Source: a virus
DNA length: 25,630 nucleotides
Direction: 5' to 3' (one strand)
IMG/VR virus record: IMGVR_UViG_3300033571_009498
Location: 1 to 25,630 of that record
A program made the translations under genes and the position numbers. Of the stretch, positions 13,846 to 21,993 are shown piece by piece (within the stretch, counting starts at the first letter, position 1; the number at the start of each line of letters is the position of its first letter). Below the pieces are notes generated by a model. The model worked only from the letters and a program-made list of their open reading frames with translations. It was not told the origin of the DNA and made no database searches.

Positions 13846-14169
13846 ATGGCGCGATTCGATGATTTTATGACAGCCGGATGGACGACTTCCACGGAGGTTT
13901 TCGGCACGGTCAATTTCACCTTTCCCGGCGTGTCTGGAAACGTAGCTTGCGAATACGAAGAGCTGGGCTGCACGCAGCAAGTAGAGGTTCACGGAAAGAT
14001 TGAAAGCATCACGGCTACAATCGAAGTAGCTATCTCCGCACTTACGAATGCACCTACTCACGGGGCACTGGTAACGCGAGTCAGCGACGGCAAGGTTTTC
14101 CGCGTCATCGGGCAAACGCAGACTGACGGCGACACGCATCAAATCAACCTTGATACACGGAACGTATAA
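13846..14169 (+). CDS. Neck / head-tail connector-like protein
   Basis: The 107-residue protein is the first gene after the coat terminator. It is mainly beta (TVNFTFPGVSGNVACEYEEL, then KVFRVIGQTQTDGDTHQINL), consistent with small head-tail stoppers or joiners such as lambda FII, which are about 100-120 residues. Its stop overlaps the next ATG by one base (TAATG at 14167-14171). The role is inferred from size, fold impression and the order head, neck, tail end, tube. No sequence motif settles it. Confidence 0.5.
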   Translation: MARFDDFMTAGWTTSTEVFGTVNFTFPGVSGNVACEYEELGCTQQVEVHGKIESITATIEVAISALTNAPTHGALVTRVSDGKVFRVIGQTQTDGDTHQINLDTRNV

Positions 14170-14888
14170 TGGCTTATCAACTCATCGGCTACAAACTTGA
14201 GCAGGCTATTTCGTCTTACATCAGCGGGCTAAAAGGCTCGCTTCTATCTGGCGTTCAAATCGGGCACTCACTGACAACCGACGTTATCAACCCGCCGTTT
14301 CTGCGCGTATTTGCTGGCAGCGTTTCGCCTTGGAGTGACAGCGACAGACGCGGAGAACTTCGCGGCCCGAAGCGCGTCGTTTTGCAAGTGATGATTGGCG
14401 AGCACATGGACGGGACCAGTATTCAGCAATACTGCGGAGAGTTTGAGAACATCATCAGCGAGGCTCGCAGGATTGGCAAAGTGAACGCCAGCACGCCGGC
14501 GAGCGCATCGTTCGTTCTCAACTACGCAGTCCCGAACATAGTGCCTTCATTCCTCGCAGCGAATGACGTGATAAGAATCAACGGAACGAATCGGACGATT
14601 TCCAGCGTCTCGGCAGGCAGTGGAACGCTTTACAATATCACGCTAACCGAGTCAGTAACGCTTACGGCAAACACGGCAGTCTTCATGCAGACCGTAACGA
14701 AACGCGGAGAAGAATACACTGACTTAATAGCTGAATGCACGGAAAGCACGGGCGCATACAAGCCTGACACTGGACTTGAAATCATTGGAATGCGCTTCGT
14801 TACATGTTCGCCAAGCACGGCAGATGATATGCGGTTGATGCAATACGAGTTCGAGATAGACGCCCTAAATTGCGACGATTTGACATAA
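14169..14888 (+). CDS. Tail completion / terminator-like protein with an inserted domain
   Basis: The 239-residue protein has an N-terminal part like tail completion proteins (LEQAISSYISGLKGSLLSGV, then FLRVFAGSVSPW and KRVVLQVMIGEH) and a C-terminal strand set typical of the same fold (IIGMRFVTCSPSTADDMRLM, then YEFEIDAL). Between them, at about residues 115-180, sits a beta-rich segment (NDVIRINGTNRTISSVSAGS, then YNITLTESV) like the small domain found in the coat protein insertion. Lambda U is 131 residues, so an extra domain would explain the length. The place between neck and tube supports the assignment. Confidence 0.45.
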   Translation: MAYQLIGYKLEQAISSYISGLKGSLLSGVQIGHSLTTDVINPPFLRVFAGSVSPWSDSDRRGELRGPKRVVLQVMIGEHMDGTSIQQYCGEFENIISEARRIGKVNASTPASASFVLNYAVPNIVPSFLAANDVIRINGTNRTISSVSAGSGTLYNITLTESVTLTANTAVFMQTVTKRGEEYTDLIAECTESTGAYKPDTGLEIIGMRFVTCSPSTADDMRLMQYEFEIDALNCDDLT

Positions 14889-14901
14889 GCGCGAAAGTAT
14901 T

Positions 14902-15330
14902 ATGGCAGACACAACACATGGATGGGCATTTCTCAAAGGGCTACCGATTACGGGCGCAGACGTAACGCTTGATAGCGAAGGCGCGGCAGTTGGCTCTACT
15001 GTTCGCATTGTCGGACCACTCAGCTACAAGCCTGACTACCGCAACAAAAACGAGGACATTAACGAAAACGGCGTTCTCGTCGGAGAGCGCAGTTTTGACC
15101 TTGTGGAAACCCTTTCGCTTTCATTCAAACTTCCCACCGGATTTGCAGACCGTGCGCGACTCGTCAAAGGCGCAATCGTAACTATTGCCACATCCGACGA
15201 CGCAGTTCTCGACGGCGTTTGGCAGATTGACGACACAAGCCGCGAATACGTAAACGATGACGCGACGATGTTTCCGGTAACACTTCGGCGCAATGCGGGC
15301 TTTACACCGACCGCGCAAAACCCTAGCTAG
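14902..15330 (+). CDS. Probable major tail tube protein
   Basis: The 142-residue protein starts MADTTHGWAFLKGLPITGAD and has alternating strands (ERSFDLVETLSLSFKLPTGF, then AIVTIATSDDAVLDGVWQID). C-terminal DDATMFPVTLRR resembles the strand pattern of siphophage tube proteins, which have a beta-sandwich core of 120-250 residues. A strong terminator follows at once, a common arrangement for a highly expressed tube gene. It precedes a chaperone-like gene and the tape measure, as in most long-tailed phages. No diagnostic motif is seen, so this is positional. Confidence 0.6.
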   Translation: MADTTHGWAFLKGLPITGADVTLDSEGAAVGSTVRIVGPLSYKPDYRNKNEDINENGVLVGERSFDLVETLSLSFKLPTGFADRARLVKGAIVTIATSDDAVLDGVWQIDDTSREYVNDDATMFPVTLRRNAGFTPTAQNPS

Positions 15331-15344
15331 TAACTTTCTGTTTC

Positions 15345-15416
15345 CTGCGGTTGTTCATGTCCGCAGTGTTCATGGGCCGCATCGGTTTTCTGTTCACCGG
15401 TGCGGCTCTATTTTTT
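15345..15416 (+). terminator. Double hairpin intrinsic terminator after the tail tube gene
   Basis: The first hairpin is CTGCGG (15345-15350) with CCGCAG (15361-15366). The second, stronger stem is GCCGCATCGGT (15376-15386) with ACCGGTGCGGC (15396-15406), 11 pairs including one T-G, a 9-base loop, then TCTA and six T (15411-15416). The stem and loop size copy the coat-gene terminator at 13790. Confidence 0.85.
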
Positions 15417-15421
15417 AACCA

Positions 15422-16180
15422 ATGACATTCGCAAAGTTCAGCCGATACGCAACAGCGCACACCGCACAAGCTAGAGCAGACGCTGGCGAGTTTGTCTGTA
15501 TGGGCCGTTTGCTTCGCCCGCTCTCGCTCTTTCACCGCGAGCTATTGGAGGAGACGCTAGGCGACGAAATCGTGATGATTGAAGACCTCGGCGACTTCGC
15601 GCTTCTCGAAGTGGCAACGAAGATTTGCAGTCAGCAATACCCATCGCTCGACATCGGCATTCCGGAGACGGAAATCGAAATGGCGGAGTTTGAAGCACGA
15701 TGCGCCAAGCTCGACGTTGACAAAGAAAGCACGCGCTTTGGCGAATACGTTCGAGCGTGCGGAGGCTCAGTCCCGCGCCTCGTGAAGTTTCTCGGCGACT
15801 CCGGACCGACGAAGGAACTCCGTTCTACATACTCGCACATCGTCATCTCTCAAATCCTCACGACATGCACAACTGGCGTCACGTTCGACGATTTGCTTTA
15901 CCGTTGGCCAGTTGGAAAGGTTATGTGGCTGTATTGGAGTCTGCGCGAACTCCGCGACGAGCAAAGCCATATTGCGCTGACAGACGAGCCGGTTGAACGG
16001 ACACAGGAGGAAATCGACACGGAAGAAAAGACCCGCGCACTCGTGGCAAAAGCAATGGTGCGCCGGGAAAAGAAAGCCGCTGGCATCGTTTGCCCGAACA
16101 TCCTCGCGGAGATCCAAAAAGAGACGTCGGAAATCGTGCGGCGCATCGAAGCCGGGGAACTTGCGGAGGTGCAGGAATGA
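15422..16180 (+). CDS. Tail assembly chaperone-like protein
   Basis: The 252-residue cytoplasmic, helical protein lies between tube and tape measure genes, where tail assembly chaperones sit. Features include FHRELLEETLGDEIVMIEDL, a helical middle (AEFEARCAKLDVDKESTRFG), a Trp-rich segment (LLYRWPVGKVMWLYWSLREL) and a Lys/Arg/Glu coiled tail. Lambda gpG is 140 residues and is extended by a -1 frameshift into T. Here no convincing slippery heptamer was found, and the next gene has its own ATG overlapping this stop. It might instead be an unrelated tail assembly protein. Confidence 0.5.
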   Translation: MTFAKFSRYATAHTAQARADAGEFVCMGRLLRPLSLFHRELLEETLGDEIVMIEDLGDFALLEVATKICSQQYPSLDIGIPETEIEMAEFEARCAKLDVDKESTRFGEYVRACGGSVPRLVKFLGDSGPTKELRSTYSHIVISQILTTCTTGVTFDDLLYRWPVGKVMWLYWSLRELRDEQSHIALTDEPVERTQEEIDTEEKTRALVAKAMVRREKKAAGIVCPNILAEIQKETSEIVRRIEAGELAEVQE

Positions 16181-17016
16181 GCAATCTCGAAATCAGAGGC
16201 GATGTTTACGCGGAGGACATCAAAAAGAGTCTTAACGAACTCGGCAGGCTCACGAATAAAACAGCCGCACAAATCATCCAAGACCGCGCGCCGATGATGG
16301 CGCGATACCTCGCAGAATGGACAATGCCGGTTGCTGGAATGTCGAAAGGCGACGTTGGCGCAACGGTTGACGGAGGTGGTCAGAGCGCAAAAAAGTTACA
16401 GGAGAATGCAATTAGTAGAGACATCCGCCGCGCTTATATGTCGCCTGCGAAAGTGATTAATGCACTTGCGTCGGTTGCTGATGGTGAGTCTCTAAAAAAG
16501 GCATTCACAAAAGCATCACGAACCGGAGACCTGAACGAAGCAACCCGCATCGTCAGACTGATTCCAAGCATGAAAGGATTGGAAGTGATGATTTGGGATA
16601 AAGGCAGACTCCACGAGTCGAAACGAATGAAGTCATACAACGGAAGGGTCCACCGCGGAACTCGTCCGATAATTGTTACACGCTCAGGAGAACTAAAGAA
16701 ATACATTAAAGAACGTCAGAATGCGGCAGGCTTTACAAAAGCGGCATGGATAAATGCAGGTAAGCACATTTCACTTAAAACAGGACGAGTATCAGCGTGG
16801 ATAACTAGGCACGTCGCAACTCCGTCAATCGGGACGTTCAAAAGTGACGGCGTGAAATCGGAAGCTCGGCTGACAAATAACGTTCCGTGGGTATCGAAGA
16901 AAATTGACGACAGGCGAGCAATGGAAGCATTCGACCGCAGCATGAAACAATCCATCACGAAGGCGATTGACTACATCGCGAAAAGAGAAGCGCGAAAAGC
17001 ACAAAGGACGAACTAA
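16177..17016 (+). CDS. Minor tail or tail-joining protein, 279 residues
   Basis: The start at 16177 overlaps the chaperone-like gene as ATGA and has GGAGGT seven bases upstream. A longer open frame reaching 16090 has Arg/Gly/His-rich nonsense-like composition and is not used. The protein is basic and helical: SLNELGRLTNKTAAQIIQDR near the start, SYNGRVHRGTRPIIVTRSGE in the middle, and a KREARKAQRTN tail. It is more AT-rich than the head genes. The N-terminal half recalls HK97 gp10-like tail proteins only in length and basic character. Function is not known. It precedes the tape measure directly. Confidence 0.55.
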   Translation: MSNLEIRGDVYAEDIKKSLNELGRLTNKTAAQIIQDRAPMMARYLAEWTMPVAGMSKGDVGATVDGGGQSAKKLQENAISRDIRRAYMSPAKVINALASVADGESLKKAFTKASRTGDLNEATRIVRLIPSMKGLEVMIWDKGRLHESKRMKSYNGRVHRGTRPIIVTRSGELKKYIKERQNAAGFTKAAWINAGKHISLKTGRVSAWITRHVATPSIGTFKSDGVKSEARLTNNVPWVSKKIDDRRAMEAFDRSMKQSITKAIDYIAKREARKAQRTN

Positions 17017-17017
17017 G

Positions 17018-18547
17018 ATGCCCGGACTTACATACTCACTAAATGCGGACGGAACAGGACTCGAAAAGGGGCTGAAATCTGCCGCGCAGCGCGTTGACAA
17101 GTTCCGTAAAGACGTAAGCAGACAGCCGTTGCTGCAATTTGAGCGCGAGAACAAAGCGGAGCGTAATATCGTCGGCATGACGACGGAGCTTGCCAATGCT
17201 CGAACCGGAGCGGAGATGCTTTCGGTAACGCTGGCAAGGACTGGCGACATTTTCCAGAACTCGCTTGCGACCGGAGTTGTGATGGCAATGGGAGCTGCTT
17301 TGTTCGATATGGCAAAGCAGGCCGACGAAGCATTCAAAAACTTTCAGGCGTTGTCGATTGAAGCGCGGAAAGGAATGTCGAAGGCGTCCGTCATCGGCGA
17401 CATAGGCGACATCACGCAAGGGCTGAAAACCTACGACGAAAGACTTAAAGCAATTCGACAGGAGCAGCAGCGGCAGCAAAGCGTTGCAGGCGCAATCGGA
17501 ACACGCGTCAACTCGTGGATGGGTGGACCGGGAGTCCAAGAGGCCATGAATGAAACGGAGAAAGAGATTTCCCGTTTACAGATAGAGCGCGCAAACACAA
17601 TAGCACGCATAAATGAGTTGTCAGAGCAACAAATGCAGATTGCAGATGCAATGGCGCGAGGAGCGCAAGATGAAGTCGAAGCACTGCAAGAGAAGTTCCG
17701 ACTCGAAAAAGAAATTGCAAACATTCGGCTGATGGGACTGGATGAAGAGGCAAAGAAGAAAGCTATTGCGGCGGCGACCGCGATTAGCGAAGCGAAGGAA
17801 AAAGCGAAAACTGCAAAATCTGTTCAGGAACTTCTCGACGGAATCGAAGAGGACGAAAAGATAATCGAAAAACGCAGACGCGATGCGCGAAAGAAAAACG
17901 ATGAGGATATTGCTGAGCAGATTCGCAAATCACAAGACGATGACGAACAGCTTACGGCGCAAAAACTAGACCGTGAAAAGAAAGCAAGCGATGCGAAACT
18001 GGAACAGATAGCTAAAGAAGCGAAGGCGAAAGAAGACGCCGATGCCGAAGCAGCAAAGCGAATCGAAGCCGTATCGGAAAAACAGCGTCAGCAAATTGAA
18101 GACAGGCTATCACTTGACGATAAGCTAAGGCTGGCAAAGGAGCGAGTTGCTAAGGCGCAGGAAAAAGCGCAGGCATTCAGGAATTTAGGCGAGAACAACA
18201 AGGCTGCGGAAGCGGAACTCGCAGAAGCGCAAGGCGGACTCATGGACGCACGCGAAGCACAGATTCAGCGCATCATGGGAGGCAGCACAAGTGCAGCGGC
18301 GGCGCAACGCGCAGAGCGTAGAGAGCAACGCGCACGGGCGCGCGCAGAGCGTATTCTTAACAAGCGGCAGGATATTAGAGACGCAGACGCAAAGGCACGT
18401 GGAGAATGGGCAAAACCGGCTGAGATGAACTTGCAAGGCGGGCCGGAAAAAGACCCCGTAGAGGCGGCTGTTAAAGAAGGGAACACTATGCTTGGAAAAG
18501 TTGAGCAGCAACTCAAAGACCTCAACCAGCGTTTGACCGTAGCGTAA
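17018..18547 (+). CDS. Tape measure protein
   Basis: The start at 17018, one base after the previous stop, is preferred over an internal upstream ATG. The 509-residue product shows MPGLTYSLNADGTGLEKGLK, common at tape measure N-termini. A hydrophobic segment follows at about 80-100 (SLATGVVMAMGAALFDMA), then roughly 350 residues of almost uninterrupted charged coiled coil rich in Lys, Glu and Ala. At about 0.15 nm per helical residue this predicts a tail near 75 nm, short for a siphophage. The protein sets tail length and is thought to be ejected into the host at infection. No lysozyme or peptidase domain is visible in it. Confidence 0.8.
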   Translation: MPGLTYSLNADGTGLEKGLKSAAQRVDKFRKDVSRQPLLQFERENKAERNIVGMTTELANARTGAEMLSVTLARTGDIFQNSLATGVVMAMGAALFDMAKQADEAFKNFQALSIEARKGMSKASVIGDIGDITQGLKTYDERLKAIRQEQQRQQSVAGAIGTRVNSWMGGPGVQEAMNETEKEISRLQIERANTIARINELSEQQMQIADAMARGAQDEVEALQEKFRLEKEIANIRLMGLDEEAKKKAIAAATAISEAKEKAKTAKSVQELLDGIEEDEKIIEKRRRDARKKNDEDIAEQIRKSQDDDEQLTAQKLDREKKASDAKLEQIAKEAKAKEDADAEAAKRIEAVSEKQRQQIEDRLSLDDKLRLAKERVAKAQEKAQAFRNLGENNKAAEAELAEAQGGLMDAREAQIQRIMGGSTSAAAAQRAERREQRARARAERILNKRQDIRDADAKARGEWAKPAEMNLQGGPEKDPVEAAVKEGNTMLGKVEQQLKDLNQRLTVA

Positions 18548-18551
18548 CATT

Positions 18552-19235
18552 ATGGACATTCGACACGGCACACTTACAATTCTACCGCAGCAAGGGCCAT
18601 CGTTCACGCGGACTAAAGGCGGCGGGTTTGACGAAGGGCAGCGGGTTTACAAAGTCGCAAGCTCTAACGCCCGCACGTATCTCGAAAAGGTATTCAAACC
18701 GGGACGCAGTGACAGAGACATTGCAAAGATTGCCGGACTCATTAACACGTCACACGGAACGCCTCGCGAGGTTTTCAAGTATATGTGCGTGGACAATGCT
18801 GATATCACGTATGACGACGGCTCGACAGCGCACATTACGGCGAACTTTCTAGGGCTTCTAGGGACTCAGCCAAAAGAAGCGACCTGCATTCGCTCGACCG
18901 CGTATCAGCAAAAAGCGACAATCAAGCCGGGGACAAACTACGTCTCGATTATCAACGAACCAAAGCCCACTCTCAGCTACGTGTTTTGCTTGATTGGAAA
19001 ACGCCCCTCATTGGCGCAATCAGGCGAGGAAGTGACAAACCCGCTTGGCACTCAGTCTATCGAAAACGAGGCGATTGAAACGGCTTTTAATGGCTTCTAT
19101 CCCGCACTGACGCCGCTCTTTCAAGGATGGGTTCGCACGGACCTTTCTATCCGTTGCCCCGGCGACATTGCGGAAGGGCACGTTTACGAGGTATCGACAA
19201 GCCTGCAATGGATTGTTGTGCCTGCATTGGAGTAA
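18552..19235 (+). CDS. Tail tip protein, unknown family
   Basis: The 227-residue protein follows the tape measure by four bases, where lambda has tail tip genes M, L, K. It contains FDEGQRVYKVASSNARTYLE, a Cys-containing segment (MCVDNADITYDDGSTAHITA) and beta strands near the end (VYEVSTSLQWIVVPALE). There is no iron-sulphur Cys set as in lambda L and no NlpC/P60 motif as in K. It may be a distal tail or hub component. Position supports a structural role; the fold is unknown. Confidence 0.5.
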   Translation: MDIRHGTLTILPQQGPSFTRTKGGGFDEGQRVYKVASSNARTYLEKVFKPGRSDRDIAKIAGLINTSHGTPREVFKYMCVDNADITYDDGSTAHITANFLGLLGTQPKEATCIRSTAYQQKATIKPGTNYVSIINEPKPTLSYVFCLIGKRPSLAQSGEEVTNPLGTQSIENEAIETAFNGFYPALTPLFQGWVRTDLSIRCPGDIAEGHVYEVSTSLQWIVVPALE

Positions 19236-19239
19236 AGCT

Positions 19240-19479
19240 ATGTTAGACCCTAGATGGAACGAGATTGATTTTAACAAAACGTATGTCATTAGCGGCAAGC
19301 GTCTGAAAGACCTTTTGCGACGTTCGACTGACGTTCATGGGACAGAGAATCAAATTAACGTTGTGGAGGATGCAGAGGGCGGCGTTTCGATTGAGATAGC
19401 CTCGCAACGCGTCTGCTACGTTATCGCAAACGGCGCCCCCGTGAAGGCAATCATTCCAATCGTAATCGTGGCAGAATGA
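19240..19479 (+). CDS. Small tail tip protein, 79 residues
   Basis: The ATG at 19240, four bases after the previous stop, is used. An upstream in-frame start at 19168 would lie within the other gene and gives a Cys/Arg-rich extension. The protein reads MLDPRWNEIDFNKTYVISGK and ends with hydrophobic strands (VCYVIANGAPVKAIIPIVIV). Its stop overlaps the next gene as ATGA. It is probably part of the tip complex by location. No recognised motif. Confidence 0.6.
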   Translation: MLDPRWNEIDFNKTYVISGKRLKDLLRRSTDVHGTENQINVVEDAEGGVSIEIASQRVCYVIANGAPVKAIIPIVIVAE

Positions 19480-20312
19480 GGCTACCGCATTTTATCGGCG
19501 CATATATTGATTTAGACGGTGACGGCGTTTTCGGAACCGAAGCCGGAACGATTGGCGAGATGTTGAATCCTGCATTGCTTACTTTCCCGATGATGGGAGA
19601 GTATCAGCAACCGCTAGACACAGAGGCAAACTTTACTCCGCGCCCTATCAAATGCACGATTGCAAAGGCGATTGAATGGATGTTTCGAGTGAAGACTTGG
19701 AGTATCACGGTTCAAATACCTTCCGGCGAAGGTAGCGAGTTTGGAGCGGTTACATTCAGCCTTCCAAACATCGCCCCCCCCACTGACGAAGTTGACGCAT
19801 TATCGCAGCTTTCGGAATCAAGTTACGCGCAAATGCAGTTCCAAGGCTATTCATCACAGGCTGACGTTGGCGATAGGAGTTTCGAGGCGACTGCGATTCT
19901 AGATTTATTCGTGCGGTCGATTGGTGAGCTTCCTGCGAATTACGAGCCGTATCAAGTTAGCAACTGCACAGACCCAGAAACGGACGACATTTTAGTCACG
20001 ATGCGATTGCGCGTCACAATGGCGGTTTACGATAACGTGACATTCGAGGAATGGATTGCGACAACTGATTCATGGGATGACGCAGAACCGGACGAGTTCA
20101 CGGATGAGGGCGTTACGCTTGACGGCTTCAACTTCGCCACGCGATGGCCTTGGATTGGATTCACAAGCGGCGCACAGACATACTTGGATGCCGCGCCATA
20201 CTTGACGGTAAATCCGGAAATATGGTGGACATATTCAGACGGAATAAATGCAATCTGGAATGCTACCACTGGAGCAAAAGAGCGCAGCGTTATCACGGGC
20301 GAGACGATTTGA
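19476..20312 (+). CDS. Tail tip / baseplate-like protein, 278 residues
   Basis: The protein opens MRLPHFIGAYIDLDGDGVFG, where DLDGDGVFG looks like a calcium-binding DxDxDG loop. Beta-rich stretches follow, with several Trp (VKTWSITVQIP, RWPWIGF, EIWWTYSDGINAIW). The C-terminal Trp-rich section could bind carbohydrate or pack in a tip. A run of eight C occurs at 19774-19781 in frame (Ala-Pro-Pro). The codon frame remains normal after the run. No J-like hub or enzymatic domain is seen. The role is inferred from position. Confidence 0.5.
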   Translation: MRLPHFIGAYIDLDGDGVFGTEAGTIGEMLNPALLTFPMMGEYQQPLDTEANFTPRPIKCTIAKAIEWMFRVKTWSITVQIPSGEGSEFGAVTFSLPNIAPPTDEVDALSQLSESSYAQMQFQGYSSQADVGDRSFEATAILDLFVRSIGELPANYEPYQVSNCTDPETDDILVTMRLRVTMAVYDNVTFEEWIATTDSWDDAEPDEFTDEGVTLDGFNFATRWPWIGFTSGAQTYLDAAPYLTVNPEIWWTYSDGINAIWNATTGAKERSVITGETI

Positions 20313-20330
20313 CGAAACCGCTCTAGAAGG

Positions 20331-21647
20331 ATGCCGAACTTAATCACATGGAATATTGACAACAACCTCTTGGACTTGTCAGGACTTGATACAAGCCTGC
20401 AAGACAAGCTCACAGTTCCCGTGCCGTCTCAACAGACTTTCCGACTTGGATTCTATCGCGGTTCAAGCGGAGACACGCGGCGATACATCGACATGGGAGC
20501 GGACCCGTCGATTGAGTTCCTAATCAAGCCAGCAACCGGAAACAATCGCTTTGACGTTACGCCAGTTGTTTCGAGTCCTACGTTCACGCGGCTGGCAGTT
20601 GATGCGCTCGGGGATTATTATTACGAGGGCAGTATAGAGTTTGCATCTCCCAAGTTTATAAAGGCTCTAGGAATCAATTCAGGATTTATTCGCGAGAGTA
20701 TCACGATTGAGTGCGTAGCGAACACGGCAAAGCGGCTAGACGGGCTATACATCGACATTTACACGTCAGCCTCTGCGTTTTACCGCTTTTGGTTTGAAAC
20801 GACAGCAACAACCGTTTCCGCTCCAAGCGCAGGCGGTGGCACTCTCTACAAAATCAATGTAGCGAACAACGCGACAGCCGATGACGTTGCAACGGCATTG
20901 GTTAACGCAATCGACAGCGTGATTGATACGAACGCGCTCACGGTTTTGACCGATACCGTATCGGCAGAGTTTGCCGCTTATGGTGCGATGGGAGAACATA
21001 ACCCAAACAGCACGGGGTTCACGGTTACGCTTGTAACTTGCGGAAGCATTCCGAATGCGACAACGGACGTAACTAGCGCAAGCTACAACGGGCAGCTTGT
21101 CTATCTCAATTCGACCGCTCCGCAAATCTCCCCACTGTTTACTTTGGAGGTTGTGAACAGCCTTTACCGCGACGGGCAAAACTTCCCATCTGGAACGGCA
21201 AGCTCTTACTTCGTGGTGAAATCAGCGGACCAAACGCGAGCGAGCACGACGACAGTTGCCGACGACAGCGAGCTTGTGATTGCGCTAAAAGCTGGAACTT
21301 ACCAGCTAGATGCGAACATTGTTTTCAGTAATGATACCGGAGGAACTACTCCCGGCGAGAAGTTCAAATTCACATATTCAGGCACGGCGACAGTTGCCTC
21401 CGGTAATCTGATTTACGGCAACAATGGAGGAAACCCTTCTATTTCCAGCTACCCTAACAGCACGGACGCTAATTTTCTTGCGCCTACAATTTCCGACACG
21501 CATCGTAATTATGGCATCTCTGCCGGCGGGATTCTAATCGTCACAACGGACGGAAATCTCAGTTTCCAATGGGCGCAGCATACAAGCTCAACAACCGTCT
21601 CCCGCGTGAAGGCTGGCAGCTTCGTGCGTCTATACAAACTCGCTTAA
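20331..21647 (+). CDS. Tail fibre / receptor-binding candidate, 438 residues
   Basis: The protein starts MPNLITWNIDNNLLDLSGLD and is Ser/Thr/Gly-rich and beta throughout. The last 150 residues (DSELVIALKAGTYQLDANIV, then FKFTYSGTATVASGNLI and AGGILIVTTDGNLSFQWAQH) form the compact beta sandwich often found at the C-terminus of phage fibres, where GSFVRLYKL closes the domain. Residues about 145-240 hold a second beta module (SAFYRFWFETTATTVSAPSA). It probably binds a host surface sugar or protein. It begins 18 bases after the previous stop. Confidence 0.6.
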   Translation: MPNLITWNIDNNLLDLSGLDTSLQDKLTVPVPSQQTFRLGFYRGSSGDTRRYIDMGADPSIEFLIKPATGNNRFDVTPVVSSPTFTRLAVDALGDYYYEGSIEFASPKFIKALGINSGFIRESITIECVANTAKRLDGLYIDIYTSASAFYRFWFETTATTVSAPSAGGGTLYKINVANNATADDVATALVNAIDSVIDTNALTVLTDTVSAEFAAYGAMGEHNPNSTGFTVTLVTCGSIPNATTDVTSASYNGQLVYLNSTAPQISPLFTLEVVNSLYRDGQNFPSGTASSYFVVKSADQTRASTTTVADDSELVIALKAGTYQLDANIVFSNDTGGTTPGEKFKFTYSGTATVASGNLIYGNNGGNPSISSYPNSTDANFLAPTISDTHRNYGISAGGILIVTTDGNLSFQWAQHTSSTTVSRVKAGSFVRLYKLA

Positions 21648-21648
21648 A

Positions 21649-21993
21649 ATGATCGCCGGAAAACTCGACCTTGAAATCAAGAAAGGATGCACGTTTCTGA
21701 AAGTTCTCGTTTGGGAGGATTCAGCAGGAACGCCTATTGATATTACCGGATGGACTCCGCAATGCGATGCTCGAAAATCGCTTTCCGGTGACGTGGAGTT
21801 TGACCTTGGCGTGACCGTAACCGATGGGGCAGCGGGAGAGTTCACGATGGAAATTTCAGACGAGGATACTGCCGAACTAACGGCAGGCTCTTACCGCTAC
21901 GATTTGATTTTCGACAAGCCAGACGGCACACGCTCGGAACCTGTTATTGAAGGGCGAGTAGTGGTCAAGCAAGTCAACTCACAAAAGGCATGA
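21649..21993 (+). CDS. Small baseplate-type Ig-like protein, 114 residues
   Basis: The protein follows the pattern of small phage beta-sandwich proteins near fibre genes: KKGCTFLKVLVWEDSAGTPI, then GWTPQCDARKSL, AGEFTMEISDEDTAELTAGS and YRYDLIFDKPDGTRSEPVIE. These resemble upper baseplate or fibre-anchor N-terminal domains that read polar, WxDxxGxPIDITG, then YxYDLxxxxxDG. It starts one base after the preceding stop and overlaps the large fibre as ATGA. It likely attaches the fibre to the tail tip. Confidence 0.6.
   Translation: MIAGKLDLEIKKGCTFLKVLVWEDSAGTPIDITGWTPQCDARKSLSGDVEFDLGVTVTDGAAGEFTMEISDEDTAELTAGSYRYDLIFDKPDGTRSEPVIEGRVVVKQVNSQKA

Noticed and set aside
16040-16180. A lambda G/GT-style programmed -1 frameshift from the chaperone-like gene into the next gene
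   Set aside because: The -1 frame is open here, but no in-phase X-XXY-YYZ heptamer was found (GGGAAAA at 16065-16071 is out of phase), and the next gene has its own ATG with GGAGGT upstream. The -1 frame product before that ATG is Arg/Gly/His-rich and not protein-like.
17039-17539. A 166-codon leftward frame opposite the tape measure gene, and similar shadows such as 9812-10324 and 13296-13742
   Set aside because: Composition is Cys/Arg/His-rich, as expected for antisense frames of these genes, with no neighbours on that strand.
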